Below, in pieces: positions 1 to 14,500 of a stretch of DNA of 64,000 nt. The position numbers were made by a program, and so were the translations under genes. Under the pieces are notes generated by a model. The model saw only the letters and a list, made by a program, of their open reading frames with translations, was not told the DNA's origin and did not search any database. This DNA comes from Sphagnum magellanicum (lineage: Eukaryota; Streptophyta; Sphagnopsida; Sphagnales; Sphagnaceae): the NCBI GenBank assembly GCA_021904315.1, contig CM038921.1:11190146-11254145 (forward strand). Reading direction: 5' to 3'. Positions within the stretch are counted from its first letter, which is position 1, and each line of letters starts with the position of its first letter.

Positions 1-53
1 AACGCCTCCACTGCTGCTACATATGTTTTCACTGGTCCTAACTGTACAATAAG

Positions 54-336
54 TCTCGAACCTTGTGCACTAAATGTTGAGTATCAGCATTTCACACTGA
101 GATATATTAAAATGTCTTCTTCACTTTGGAGATACCACTGAAAGAGGTGGCAGAGGGTGAAAGGAGGCCCAAAGACACGGCGAAGACAGTGTTACTTTAC
201 AGATAACTCTATTATCTGTAATAGGCCTCCTTTCACCCCCTAACCCCTGTTTTAGTAATATCCGTAAAATAATGAAATTTAATTAAATCTCAGTATGAAA
301 TGCTGAATCTCAGCATTTAATGCACAAGGTTGGAGA
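54..336. mobile_element. Foldback (MITE-like) inverted-repeat element, 283 bp
   Basis: Two long imperfect inverted arms, about 54-169 and 223-336, enclose a loop of about 53 bp. The outer ends share TCTC-(G/C)-AACCTTGTGCA. The inner ends share GGTGAAAGGAGGCC at 156-169 against its complement at 223-236. Intermediate blocks such as the AGCATTTCA(C/T)ACTGAGAT region also pair. No coding sequence lies inside. I could not find a clear target-site duplication, so the outer limits are approximate. Nearly complete self-complementarity is typical of foldback MITEs. The class is inferred. Confidence 0.6.
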
Positions 337-927
337 GGAATTATATTATCAACACATACAAAGGATTTTTGTGAAAAAATGATCTTAAGTAAATGACGAT
401 TTCTGATCATGGTGGTTAAGCAAATAAGGAAGGTGGTGCAATCAATTGTTGGCAAACATTTTTTTAGAGATTTTTTAATGCTTTTAAAAGTTACTTAAAA
501 TATACATATTGCCAAAAACTTGGGCGCAATTTGGATGAAGACCAGGTTCAATTCCATTTACATTGCACCCAACTGAAATTTAATTTAATTTAATTCAATT
601 TATAAATAATAGTTTTGCGCAACTATTGCACTTCATGCATGCAAGACAAAAGATTATTAGTCTAAATTTAAACTAATAACTTGCCTTAAAAAAACAAGCT
701 TCACTATTTGCCATTTAAAGAAAAAAACTTGTACTTATGTAGTTAAAGAACCTAAACTTGTTTAAAGAGTGACAACAACCTAGTATAATAAGTTCACATT
801 TTAGTTCTAGCAAGAAGTCCGTTGCATGGTCGAGATCCAAATTTGGTTTCAACAAAATTTGGAGTGGTTGCACCGACCTTTACTTTTGCACCTATTTACT
901 ATGAATTTTTGGTAGTTGTTGCCTATA

Positions 928-942
928 CCCTAAACCCTAAAC
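928..942. repeat. Telomere-like CCCTAAA repeat, two copies
   Basis: The sequence reads CCCTAAACCCTAAAC, two units of the plant telomere repeat on the C-rich strand. It is isolated in spacer DNA and far too short to be a telomere. Confidence 0.7.
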
Positions 943-1128
943 CTAGGATGGATTGAAAAATGTCCATCACCAAGTCCATGGTCGATGTCTATTTAGTATG
1001 GAAATGAGCTTTGTAACAAACAAACTCATATTATGATAATTTTCTAGGTTTAGCACAACTTCATATGGATTCAAAGTCAGTTGAATAATGTGAAAAAATT
1101 GACACGAATTAGAATCGCGTAGTTCTAA

Positions 1129-1381
1129 GCAGTGTTTTTTCCTTTTTTTTCTAGTTTTGTGATGTTGCTCAAGTGGTGATCATCCATAAGAATATTTAGC
1201 CAAATTTAGTGATATTTGAAATTTGAAAGTAGAGAAATTTTAAGTACTCTTTCATGTTGTAGACAAATTTTGGATTTTTTTCCCCCTTTTTTGGGTGATT
1301 TTTTCCAAGACCTTTGTCATAGATTTTTCTTCCCATTTTAGTTTTTGCACAATGGTGAAATTTTGCCACCAAAAAAATCAC
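1129..1381 (-). mobile_element. A-tailed retroposon-like insertion (dispersed repeat, copy 1)
   Basis: The segment is flanked by the direct repeat TAGTTCTAA (1120-1128 and 1382-1390), a plausible 9-bp target-site duplication. Read on the minus strand it ends in an A-rich tail (the T-runs at 1134-1151 on plus). It carries the block GATCATCCATAAGAATATTTAGCC, which recurs in related form near 41556 and 51622. There is no coding capacity. It is probably a short non-autonomous retroposon or a 5'-truncated LINE end; the family is not identified. Confidence 0.45.
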
Positions 1382-4300
1382 TAGTTCTAATATGGGTGGG
1401 CGGGGGGAATCTCATGACTAAGTACAATATGAACTTAAGGGAAGATTTGGCCTCCCTCCCTAATATGGATTTCAATTGGTTTCCATGCAACAACTGAATT
1501 TGCACCTACCTAGCATGAATTCTATTCATATATTTTCACCTTTTATGCCTTTTAGATATGGATCCAAATTGTTCCTCACTCATTTAGTTCAACACATTTG
1601 TCAATGAAATGGCATGTATTGTAATACTTGCATTTGGTAACATGCATTCTCCAATAATTTAATTTGAAATAATAGAATGAAATATCAACATATAAATTGG
1701 ATAATTAAAAATTTCTACACCTACTTAAGTAACATTTATTTAATGGAATTTAATATTATGAAATGCCAATGATTCAAACCCACATCCTCAGTCTAGGCAA
1801 ATGAATAGTTCTAACCCTTTTTATGTAATTTTAAAGTATTGCCTAGGACATGTCATTGATTTGGCAAAATTTTCCAAGATACAAAAGTTATTAAATGGAC
1901 CAAAAACATTATATTAAAAAAATTCAATATAAAATTAGACAATAATGGTTCACTAAATTAGTTCCATTCTAATTAACGTAGTGAAACATATATTAAAGAA
2001 ATCTTTTGAACATAATAGTATTTTATGGTTAAGGGTTAGGTTTTAATTTTTGAACTTTGAGAACTAAATGTTGTGTGAGAATATGTTACAATTATTAATG
2101 ATTTTCAAAATATTTTTTAAATTAAAAATTTCCATTTACATGTAAATTACATTCTAAAACAAAATATTGATTAAAAATATTTCTTTTATGAAAAATAATT
2201 TTAGTGATATGAATTCATGTCAAAACTGGAAAAGTTGTAAGATTTTATGGATCCAAGTTTTAAGCATCATAATAAATAATGAAAAATCCTACCATGGATA
2301 CAATTTTTCATTGGACATGCACATAATACCAAAAACAAAATTGGGTTATTTGTAGTAATTCACCATACATATGTATTAGCCAATATACATATTAATTTGA
2401 TTTATTGTGCACTTGATAGTTGAAAATATGTTTATAAAATATATTGAACTTTTTAACACTTGTTGGATTGAGATATGCAATGTGACAATTTGTAATTTGC
2501 TTGTAATTGAATTGACATTTGCAAGGAATGGGTCAATAAAATAGTACTCTTAAATTTTATTTTATTTATAAATGTGTAATATCCTCCTTTAAATGCACAC
2601 ATTCTATTTATCTTAAAGTTGCCATAATTGTGGGCCCAAGTTTGATCTTCTAATTCATGTTTCATCCCTAATTTGAGTGTAACTACAAGGTGAATGAAGG
2701 ATAACTAACCCCAATGTTGGATGGGTATTAATTTTCATACCAGTTTGGTACTAGTATTATAAGGCTAATAGTGCCTCGGTTCACACCCAATTGATAGGTT
2801 CTTCAATACCCATATTGATACCCATGCCATATACCTAGGTTGCACCAAATAAACCAATACAATGCTGAACCTTATGCATAACTTCATTGTTCATTCGGTC
2901 TTGAACATGGATTGCAATACCCTTGTCAATTATGACCCACAATTCATTATGCGTTTATTGAACACATGGAACAAAATCGTCTAATACAACAAGGTTAGGA
3001 AAATTCAACAATAACCATCGATCGCATTAAGTTGGTTCTATAACACACATTGGGTTACATAATCCGTGACATTTTCAATTGTCGTACTAAGAATACAAAT
3101 TAATATTATCTAAATCTTGAAAACTTCCTTTAAATATTAAAAACCCAAATTTAATTAAAATATATGTAAGGATTAAAAATATGTGATATGTGGGATGTTA
3201 AATCTAAATGGAGTTTTGAGACATTTGAAGGTACTACCTAGCATGTTTTAGTTCATTTCCATAATGAGCATAATGAATTTTTATTTAGTGAAGTTAAATG
3301 CCTTGGGCATGTTTTTATGCATAGAACAAACAATGTGCAAGTTACATTGTACATACACATCACCTCGTCCACAAACAAATTCTTTCGTCAAATCCTAATC
3401 CAAGTTCAATCATTTATCAAATGCATGAATTGGGTAATTCAAGGGAGTTCAAGCAACTCAAATTTCTCAACTATTGAAAAAGACCTTGTCATTATGATGA
3501 GGAGAAAATATCAAATAATGCAACAAAAAAAACAACTCACCACAAACACCTATATCCAATGTGAAGAGGAAATTATTATATTTGATGGGAACACTAGGAC
3601 CTAATACTAATGTTGCATTGCCATCCCCAAACCCCCTTGGCATTACCAACTACTAATAGTCAATATAGTGTGTTTGGCTTAGAGAAAAGTACACTAGACA
3701 AAAAAATAATCTTGAAATGGGTGACTTATGAATGTAACAACTCTATGAAGATGATGTAAGGCCAACCTTTTAAAGGATGCAATTTCTTTGATGGTGCAAA
3801 AAGAAGACATTTTCAGTGATCTTGTTCAAATGAACTTATTTGCCAACTTCTTTTGATGTAACATACAACATGGAACTTTAGTCATTGAACTTGAACCATG
3901 GTTAAATGGAAGCATACATCGTAAATACTAATTCATAATGATTTCAACCGACAACCACTTTGTAAAATGCTCATGGATCATAAAACATTCATCTTTAAAT
4001 TGCGAATCTTCATGTATATTGTTGGGAACTAACTTGTGATGGGTCACACCTATGGTGTTCCAAGATTGACTAATGATCTTTTGCTACTAGCCAAATCTAA
4101 CCTACTATAGGCCAAACCCCAAATTTGTAATGAAATGAAGTAACTTATAGACTTTCATCCCTTACCTAGGCTTTACTTATTTGTCTAATTTGATGGAGCA
4201 ATTGATTGTGACCATGGGACTTAAATTTGGACAATCTTTTTTCCCTCAAATGTGTTGGAAACCATTTCTTTCCGATTGGTTTTTTTTTTTCACATCTTGT

Positions 4301-7300
4301 CTATTTAATTACCGTAAACTCGTTTCTTCAGTTAGAAGTTCAATACAAGTATAAGCTTATCTTGCTTTATTATCATATTGCATAATAATCATTGTCTTGG
4401 TTTTCTTATTTGGGTTCATAACTACCTAATTATAAGTTGTGGCTTCAATTCATTATTAGGTTGTGCTAGGCATTATAACCTAAACACCTCTAAAATAGAC
4501 CACCAAGCTAATCAACCATTAAATAACCACATGAGTACTTAGAAGAAGTTGAACCTTGGGGAAGGTTAGGTTAGCCACTTAAAATAACCATGTAAATGAC
4601 TAGAGGTCAAAATTTGAAGGAAGGTTGGGCAACCAAGTTGCCTCATTATACTGATCCCAAAGGAGGCATATGGTATAGGCCTTAAATGGGTTAGTTTTAA
4701 TTGGGAAATCCTTTATTTAATCAAACGATTTGGTAAATAACAACCCCTTCCATATGTTGAAATCCAAAGGCCAAATCTTGATAAAGTAATAGATTACTCT
4801 AACTTTCTCATAGTTAAGCTACATCAGTCCATAATTTACAATATCTATATGTCACAATATTAAGATAAGGTGGGCACCAATTGCATGGGCTACCAACCAA
4901 CAACATTGAAGAAAGTGTGCTTGGAACAAATGGTATGATAAGTTATGAAATGTTAAGTTGACATTGGCTTGTGGGTAATTGCCATCTTTATTAAGTATTA
5001 TCCAATAAACATAGATTAGACAATATATTAAGTTACATGTCAACTATTTGATTTACTTCTATATAGATAGTCAAATTTGGTGAAATTGGTTCGAATTTTA
5101 ATACAAACCCATTTCAATGCCTTCATTTCACCAAGCAAAATAATTGCAATTTTGGTATTCTTTGGTGTGTTGAGAAATAAAATTGATTAGGTAAGTCTCA
5201 CCCCCATTAATATATATGTATAGTAATAATTTTCCCCTTCATACACTAGTTCGACTTATGAACTTGTTCACAATATATGTCCTTTGAATAACATGCCAAA
5301 AACAACTTTTGCAATTCATAATTACTCATTTGATTATATATATCATTTTTAGAAGGTGCGATTACACATCTTACAATTTTTTTCATACTTTTTTGTATAA
5401 AAATTTGCAAATGATTCTAAGGTTCATATAAGTTTCAAATGATGTCATTTTAGTGGTCACATGTATAAAGGTCAACAAGGGTATAGAATGATTGTAGGAG
5501 TGGACTTGATGAACCTTACATGGAAATTTTGAAAATTTTATGCATTTTCGAAAGAAATGATTGAGATTTAGTAATAGCTTGTAATGTGCATATCAATTGT
5601 TCAGATTTCAAAAACTACATGGAACACAACAAGGAACATGTTGAGAGTTTATAATCAATTTTGGACAATTAAAACAAATATTGAACAAATTGATGGATTG
5701 CACAATTGTTCTAAAATATTGAGATGTCATGTGGATCTAGATCAATGGTAAGTATCACAAAACATGTTCTAAGGGAAATGCTTTTGTATGATAGTTACTA
5801 ATTGCAAGATTGGCAATTTGTGTAGGTTTGGATCAATATAATCTTTGTTTAAAAAAAAAGAATGAATGATACATCGTGTGGTTGGATGTGAAAATCTTTA
5901 AAGTTTTTTCTTAAAACCTAGAAGAGAGATAGAGGCCATGGTTAATTTACATACATACATGATGGGAAAACTAACCCATCTACGAGTTTGAAAGTATTAT
6001 GACACAAAGGATTGTAACCGTCTTTCAACCAAGCAAAATGTCTAGGAGCTTTAAAATCTTGTAAGTAACTTTCATACTTTCTTGGCTTAAAAAGTTCTAA
6101 TAACATTCTAACCTACCTTGTCATCCAATCACCCCCAAAAAAGAAAGACATTGGTGCAAGGTGAACCAATCCTTTCAAAAAGGAAAACTAGAGAAACAAA
6201 GTGTGAGGTATGGACCACAACTTTCACATGGGAGAACGACATCATAAGTTTTAATAATCCTAATTGTACATCCTTGGGGTCGTACACCTCTTCCTTGGAT
6301 CTCCTTAGCAAACTCATTGAAAGTTGAAAGTTGAAACCTCACGTCCCATGGTTGAAAGATTTCTCCTTTCAATGGGTTTGACTAAATTCTAAAGTTTCAA
6401 GTTAGTGAAACACACTACCTCCTACTCTAGAAAAGCCCTTCAATTCAAAGAGACTAGACTACGACGACAAATTGGATCAAAATGTCAAAAGTTGAAACTT
6501 TTCTTTAAAGAGCTTGCAAGCAAGTTTCTAAGATCTTGTTTACCATAGGCCGAGGTAACTAACACTATTTGTGTGTGCTACCTTTGTATATACTATGGGC
6601 CCAATTTAGACTCATCTTGTTCAACATCAAGAAGACTTCAAAATACAAAAGAAAACCTTAAAAGTGGTATTTATAAAGTGATTGCATTATTGGTCCAAAA
6701 GACTAAACCTCAAAGTCTAAAGGCAATAAGTTTGAAAATAAAAAACCCCTACAAAATCCTACCCAACTTTTTGATGTCTAAACCCCTTCCCCCCCTCCCT
6801 TTTTTTTCTCCCTTCTTCCTACCAATATGGGTCTTTGATTTTCAAAGCCTAAACCATGGATGATGAAGGCACAAGGTGTTGGTTGTAATTGTCTTCTTTA
6901 TGATGATAAGTAATGTGATGACATATGTCGCTTCTTTCACCACCTTCCTTCCTATTCTCCACCATTTTGATAATGATGACAACCATGTCATGGGATAATA
7001 GGCATCAATATATATTTTTTGGGGTTAAAACTTGTCAATTTTTTAATAATAATTTCAGTTTTTTTGTTACAAAAGATTGGCAAGTTTTTCAAAAAATTAG
7101 TGAATTTACACTAGAAAGAAAAGAGGAAATCCCAATTTAAATTGTCAAAATTAAAAAAAAAATAAAAATACTGGCACCAATAGTGAGAATAATATGGAAG
7201 TATTCAATACAATTGCTAATGTGCAATTTCTTTATTAGAAAATTTGGTAAATTGTAAGCCCATGGTTACTCACTAAGTTTCTGGTGATATTTGTTTATTT

Positions 7301-7667
7301 TTTAGACATCTGCAAATTTGGGTCATTTTTCATAAATTTCCTTTTTATATGTCAAAATCAGATTTTTTTTCAAGTTGGAAAAAAGCAGAAAAATTTGCAA
7401 GAAAGAAAATCACTGATTTTCAAACTGCTCTTTTTTTTTTGGCAAAAAACAGAATTTTTTCCAAAAAAATTCTTATGACATAATATTTTATTAAAAAAAA
7501 GAAAATGAAAAAAAAAGGTCAAATTCACATAACCCTTCTGCCAGTGATAATTCTGGGGACTTGTTTACTTGGTGTAAGTAGTTGCATTCTGCTTCCTTAA
7601 TACCGGGCTAGCCCGAAATCAATGGTGCTGTGGGAGCAATTCACACTTTGTTCCATTCTTTGGCCTC

Positions 7668-8364
7668 CTCCGCCACACCACAACTTAGAAGGCCAAATTT
7701 TACATCCATCCAAACAAGTGCTCCACCACAATACAACTTAGAAGGCAAAATTTTACATCCATCCAAACAAGAGCTCCGTCACACTACAACTTAGAAGGCA
7801 AAATTTTACATCCACCCAAACAAGTGCTCCACCACAATACAACTTAGAAGGCAAAATTTTACATCCATCCAAACAAGTGCTCCGCCACACTACAACTTAG
7901 AAGGCAAAACATTTACATCCATCCAAACAAGTGCTCCGCCACACTACAACTTAGAAGGCAAAATTTTTACATCCATCCAAACAAGTGCTCCGCCACACTA
8001 CAAAGTTAGAAGGCAAAATTTTACATCCATCCAAACAAGTGCTCCGCCACACTACAAAGTTAGAAGGCAAAATTTTACATCCATCCAAACAAGTGCTCCG
8101 CCACACTACAACTTAAAAGGCAAAACATTTACATCCATCCAAACAAGTGCTCCGCCACACTACAAAGTTAGAAGGCAAAATTTTACATCCATCCAAACAA
8201 GTGCTCCGCCACACTACAACTTAAAAGGCAAAACATTTACATCCATCCAAACAAGTGCTCCGCCACACTACAACTTAGAAGGCAAAAAATTTACATCCAT
8301 CCAAACAAGTGCTCCACCACACTACAACTTAGAAGGCAAAAAATTTACATCCATCCAAACAAGT
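7668..8364. repeat. 53-bp tandem repeat array, about 13 copies
   Basis: A clear array with a unit of about 53 bp. Each unit runs from CTCCGCCACACTACAAC through TTAGAAGGCAAAATTTTAC to ATCCATCCAAACAAGTG. Copies differ by small variants: CAACTTAGAAGG, CAAAGTTAGAAGG, CAACTTAAAAGG, and AATTTTAC against ACATTTAC. Around 8050-8265 a two-unit block (CAAAGTTAG variant followed by CAACTTAAAAGG/ACATTTAC variant) appears twice in a row, which indicates a higher-order duplication. There is no open frame through the array. Confidence 0.92.
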
Positions 8365-8853
8365 GACAGACCAACAACCCTTCCATTGAATAAATAAATA
8401 AATAAATAAATAAATAAATATATACTAAAGGCTTCAAACCCCATGGAAGAACTAATAAGCCACTATTTTGTAAAAGGAAAAAGAAAAAGCCACAAAAGTT
8501 AGCAGTCATAAATGACTCCTGTTTGGTGAGGACTGAGGACTTCCCTTGTAAAAAAAACTGGTGAGTTCTAAAGGGGAAGGAAGTTGGTACTGAATAAAGG
8601 GATTTTAAATGGGGAATATGGAAAGAAGAAAGGGGTATGCCTAGTAGAAAAATAGTAGTAAAGGGCACTCACAAAAGAGCCAAAATAAATATTAAAAAAT
8701 AATTAAATAATTAAATAAGCCAAAATAAATATAAAAAACTAATTAAATAATTAAATAAAATAATAAGAGCCAAAAGGGGGAAGGGGAAAGAAAGTTTTCT
8801 CCCTTGGTCAAGTCAAGTAATTAGGGCTTCAAATTGTGTATTGGATTGGTCAT

Positions 8854-8897
<44 letters not shown>

Positions 8898-9417
8898 CAA
8901 TAATTGTGACCATGTGTGTGTGTCATTGGACTCCCAATAATTGATCATGATTCAACCACTAGTTAGTTTAACCCTAAACCCTTCACTCAAACTTTGTTTA
9001 TTAACTAACCAAGTTTCTCACACTCACTAACTAGGCCCTACTAAATCTTTCCTCCAAGGACTTTTTACCTATAGGTATATGTGAAGTTTGAATGTGGTTA
9101 ACCTAAATGTGTAGTTAAAAGGTAACTAACTACCCATAGCCTAGGGCAAGTTTCCACATTGACAAAATGAATAATTATTTTTTTTCAAAATTTTTTTATT
9201 ATAAAAATTTGAAATTATTATTATTGTTTCCCATGATCTACTATGATATTGTGATAGGAGTAATGCAATTATTTAGAGTTTAGCATATGATAATTATGAT
9301 GAATTTTCAACTTCATATTTTAACAAAAATTTGTTCCACTATTTTGAGGATTATTTAATGACGAAACCAACTTTAGGGTAACAATGTCCTACGGGTAACA
9401 AGGTATAACAATGTGGT

Positions 9418-9480
<63 letters not shown>

Positions 9481-11536
9481 CACTAATTGGCACCGGCATA
9501 AATCATAATTAATTAATCGGACTAAGTGCTCCAAAACAAATTGTCATTAGGACTAACTAGTTAAGTTCATTAACCCTCTCATTTGTCTAAAAAGAGATGG
9601 TTTTTGGGGGAACTCATTAGGATGAGACTTTGGCAATTATACCACAAACACTATGCAACGGGGAAAAAAAAATAAAATTACATGGGTCAAGAAGATGTAT
9701 GAGTTTTACTCACCTATATTCATTCTATTGGGTTTTTGTAGCATTTTTTTTCCTTGTTCATTTGGAATAAAAAATAAATGGAGGGGAGGAACCCAAGCAA
9801 GAATTTTGTGATGAGATGAGGTACTCGTCGTATGACGGTCAAAGAGCTGAAACATCAAAGACGCATGCACCATCATCAATTGCTGTTATGGCACGAGAGA
9901 TGGTTTGTGTTTGAGTCCATTTTGACTTTGGTTCAGCAAAGTTGCTGAGCCAGCCAGCCAAAGCAATTACAATCAAAACCTTTGCACCCAAAAACATCCT
10001 CAAAACACAATAATTACAATAACAACAACAAACCTCAAATAAAATATCAGTCAATCCAAGTGTGCCATACTGTTGGTGCAACAAACACACACTGACACAC
10101 AAACAAACACACACATCCCTTTTGCAGACCTAAAGGAAAGAGTCTGACAAGAACAGGAAAATCACTATGCAAAAATCAGCTTTTAGAGTTGCCAAAGAAA
10201 GAGCAAGAAAGAAAGAAAGAAAGAAAGAATTCCAAGTCTCTTTCCTTTTCCTTTTTGTGTGCTCAAAGGAAAGTCATAAAAGGACTATTTTTTTAAAAAA
10301 AATTAAAAAAAAAATTTACTTTTATTTGGGTGTGGTTCCAAGTGGTCTCTAACAAGGTTGGAAATTGTGTTGATAGGTCAAAAAAGCTCAACTCCCCCAT
10401 CCCCTTTCCCTTCCCTTGCTTAGAAAAAGAGATTTTATTAGGTGCAAAAAGCTCAGAAAGAGAAGAAAAAAACCCACTCATCTCATCTCTTGACCACTTC
10501 AGGCAGGGCCCAAACCCATTCATTGATTGTTCAACAGTTTGCAAAAATCATCAAAGTACTAGTCTACTGTAGAGACCAGAGTCTATCAAGTTTGACAATC
10601 AATTGACTTGTGTGTTTTGTTTTTTGGTTTCCTTTGCTTTTCTCCTCTTCTCTTCTCTTTTGCCCCTTATGGGTAATGCATCATTTGTGCTAGCTAAGCT
10701 TCTAACATCAACATGTTATATTTTCTCCCCCACCCACAATAATAGTCTTATTGTGGCAAAAAAAAAAAGTGACTATTTCTCATGAAAAAGTCATGTTGTA
10801 AAAGGACACACAAAACAACAACAGTCCAGTTTGTTCAACTGGAGAAAGTGTCAAGACACCCGACCCCAGAGACAGTTTGTTGCGCACACACACACACACA
10901 CACACATTTTAAATTTACTTTGTGCATTTGAAAGCTTATAGATTACCTGCAGAAAACAACAACACAGTTGAACCCAAATTGAACCCGAATCTTGAATGAT
11001 ATATGATTGCAGAATTGTTACCATTTGAGCTGCTCAAATTGTGGTTGTTGGTCTTGTTGGTGGCAGTGGTATTGGTGGTTTCAATAGGAGTGTTGTTTTA
11101 TCAGAGCTCCTCTGTTGATCAGTGTGGTGGTTCTTTTGGTGTTTCATTTGCAAAGCTTCTTGACATCTCTCCTAGAGTGTGTTTTGTTTTCCTTTGCACA
11201 CATCCTTGACATCTCCTTAAGTGTTTTCTGTTTTTTATTTTTCCTTTGCACACATTCTTGACATCTCCTTGTTGTACACAAGCATAAGATTCCATCGTTT
11301 GATGCAATCTAATTAAGATTTCACTTGAGTGTGTGTGTCTTGTCCTTTCAAGACTATTGTGTGTGTGTGCGTGTACTTGGGGATGAAGTTGCAACAATTT
11401 CAACTCTTGAGAAGCGGACTCTAGAAGGGTGTGAACAATCATTTCAAGGTCTTGACTTCTTGAGGTGTGACAAGGAGTTTGAAAGGTCCCAGGAGAGATT
11501 TGATTGAGGAAGCAAGTCTAGTGCAAGAGGCTAGAG
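8365..11536. other. Spacer and probable 5' flank/UTR of 4CL
   Basis: AT-rich spacer with several microsatellites: (AAAT)n 8389-8420, (GA)n 8854-8897, (CA)n followed by (TA)n 9422-9481, (GAAA)n 10204-10229 and (CA)n 10884-10906. From about 10600 to the 4CL start the sequence becomes T/C-rich and holds short direct repeats of TTGACATCTCC near 11160-11270, consistent with promoter and 5' leader. I did not find a convincing TATA box. An in-frame TAG (11519-11521) precedes the 4CL ATG. Confidence 0.5.
9422..9481. repeat. Compound (CA)n(TA)n microsatellite
   Basis: About 16 CA units pass directly into about 13 TA units. Simple-sequence DNA in spacer. Confidence 0.95.
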
Positions 11537-14500
11537 ATGGCACCTAGCAGGGTAGAAGATGCTATCATTCAAGCGGAGGATTCTATCACACAAATTCCAA
11601 CTCGAACAACAAAGGCTAGCTTAGTGACCCAACCTGAAGTTCAAGAACACATATTTCGTTCAAAACTACCAGATATTGACATTCCAGACCACATGACTTT
11701 GCCAGAGTACTGCATGGAAAAATCATTGCAATGGCCAGACAAAGCTGCAATTGTTGATGGAAATACTGGTAAAGTAGTCACATATGGAGAACTCAATGTG
11801 GTTTCACGACGAGTGGCAGCTGGGTTAGCTAAATTGGGTTTGGAGAAAGGAGGAGTGGTAGCTGTGTTATTGCCTAATGGGGTAGAGTTTGTGACAGTTT
11901 TCCTTGGGGCTGCAATTCGAGGTGCAATTGTCACCACTGCCAACCCATTCTACACTCGTGCTGAGCTTGAGAAACAGATCCGAGTTGCTGAAGCAACCAT
12001 GGTTGTCACTCAATCTTCTTATGTGGAAAAGCTAGATGGATTGAATGTGCAGGTACAGAACCCTTCCCATCATTCTTTATCTAAAACAATCATGTGAAGG
12101 TTTAAATTGTTGATGAACACGTTGAATAATACCAATGATGTTTTCAATGTTAGCTCTTCATCAATTCTTATCTAGTTATGAAAAATAATCAAATCTTGAA
12201 AAGAAAATAGAGATTAGGAGGTTGTCATACACACACATAAGTGAGGTTGACAAAATCGGGGGATTGATGGTTTTAGATCATCACAGTTGACAAGCACGTG
12301 GATTCATGCCTACACATTTCTCTACTATTCGAGGCAGATGAAAACGAATGTCCCATCGTCGACATACACCCAGACGATGTGGTGTGCCTTCCATTTTCAT
12401 CAGGCACAACTGGCTTACCCAAGGGTGTGATGCTCACTCACAAGAGTTTGCTTTCTAGTGTCTCCCAACAAGTGGATGGCCATAGTCCAAATCTAAATAT
12501 CACAAATGAAGACTCCATGATGTGTGTCCTCCCAATGTACCATATCTACTCGCTCAACTCCATCATGCTTTGCGGACTTAGAGTGGGAGCTACTCTTGTG
12601 ACCATGGCCAAATTTGAGCTCCACCTCATGCTGGAACTCATTCAAAAATACAAGGTACCCTACCATCATGCGATTACCCACCCACAACCCACAATTTAGA
12701 ATTGTTTTCCAACTTCTTTTTATAGTTTGTTTTTTCTTTTGCTCAAACCTTTGTATCAAGAAAGCTACTATTGAAATTCAAAATTAATCTCTAGACTTCC
12801 ATGATCTCAATATCTATGCTCACAAACTTTTTCATTTGAACTCAACATTTTTGTGCAAAGTATCAATGGAAATCATGCTTTCATGGATCAAACATGAAAT
12901 ATATACATAGATTTCTACCTCATGCACGACTTGTATCTTTTGTGCAAAAGTTTACTTCATAGGGATGCAAATGCTAATCAAGTCCATGGAACTTTGTCAA
13001 AATCCTTGTTGGAAGTTCTTGCCCTTGATTCTCAAATTGCACCAAAGTGTTTTATTTTATTGTTCCATCAAGATTGAAACCTTGATTATTCAAGATTTGT
13101 GTTTTTATGTTACAATTCATGTTTTCAGATCACAGTGATGCCAGTTGTGCCACCCATTGTGTTGGCCATGGCAAAGAACCCAATGGTGTTGAATTACGAC
13201 CTCTCGAGTGTGAAGAAGGTGCTCTCGGGAGCAGCACCTCTTGGGAAAGAACTAGAAGATGCTTTTCGAGCTCGTGTACCTGATGCAATCATTGGACAAG
13301 TAAGTGTCAACAAAATTTTGCATAAATCACAAATTTGACGGTAGGTTTGATTAAGGGGGGTAGTAGTGTAAATGCATAAGTAGGTACATACACATGTATG
13401 TAAGCTTCACTTCTATTTTTGTTTCCTTTGCAAATACATTCTATTATTGACACAAGTTGTAGTAGGTAACACTATATCCTATTTGCATCTTCTCTTAAAC
13501 TACATGTTTGTTCAATCAAAAAATGTTATTGAAGATAGTTAAAAATGGATAGATAGACACCATAATTTTTGTTATATAGATTTGGGTGAGGCTTTTATGT
13601 GATGGTGGTGGTTATAGGGAGTTTTAAAAGAATATAAAATATAAGTTTGCATGATTCCATGTTAAATATAGTATTATCTTTTTCTTCTAACATGAAGTTA
13701 CATAACAACCTTGGCAAAGATTTCTTTCATTTGTTTGGGGTACAACCCCAAGTGTAATATCCTATATCAAACTATTGTAGGAACAATTTTTGGTATTCTT
13801 CTTCACCCTTGAAACATCATGACTGGCAAATCAAGTTCAAAGGAAGAATAACCAAACTCAAAATACAAGGAGTATATATATATAATTATCATAATTCTTT
13901 ATGTTTGCAAAATGGAAAAAAATAATTATTGTGTGGTGGGTTTTGTAGGGTTATGGAATGACAGAAGCTGGTCCAGTGCTTGCTATGTGTTTGGCATTTG
14001 CAAAGACTCCATTCCCAGTGAAACCAGGTTCATGTGGAACGGTGGTGCGCAATGCGGAGGTGAAGATTGTGGATAATGACACCGGCCTTTCTTTGACATA
14101 CAACCAACCTGGCGAGATTTGTATCCGAGGGCCTCAAATTATGAAAGGTTGGTTCATCTGCAAACTTTGTGTAGCAACCAACAACAACGCATGTTTCATT
14201 TTTGGTTAGAGTGCAAAGGAAATGTACAAATTTGTTGTGCCATAGAAAGAGATGTGCTCATTTTGAATTACATAGGCTCCCTGACTCTTGAAGCAAAAAG
14301 CCAAATTATATGCATTGCCTAGGCTACAACAATGACCCATGATTTTCAACGATTTGTTCAATTTTTGTTGTATTGTTTCCCATGGCGAAAATGGCTTAGT
14401 ACAACAAAGTGTTGAACTACATGTGATCGAGCAATTACCTATTTGAAAGTGGGTGAAATTGGAAGCCATTTTTTGAGAGGAGAGTTAACGAATACATTTT

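Larger units (their letters stand above)
337..7660. other. Gene-free AT-rich spacer
   Basis: Roughly 7.3 kb of AT-rich DNA in which every open frame is short (under 110 codons) and none shows a recognisable domain or a splice-linked series of exons. It contains the retroposon-like copy at 1129-1381, one two-copy telomere-like motif (928-942) and homopolymer-rich stretches around 7010-7520. The stretch at 3300-4500 has the look of old decayed insertion DNA, but nothing in it can be assigned to a family. Confidence 0.6.

Noticed and set aside
527..559. tRNA-like A-box and B-box pair (TGGGCGCAATTTGG and GGTTCAATTCC)
   Set aside because: The boxes are too close together and no stems form. Probably chance in AT-rich DNA.
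7668..8364. CRISPR-like array
   Set aside because: The whole 53-bp unit repeats without unique spacers and the window is a plant nuclear genome. It is a tandem repeat.
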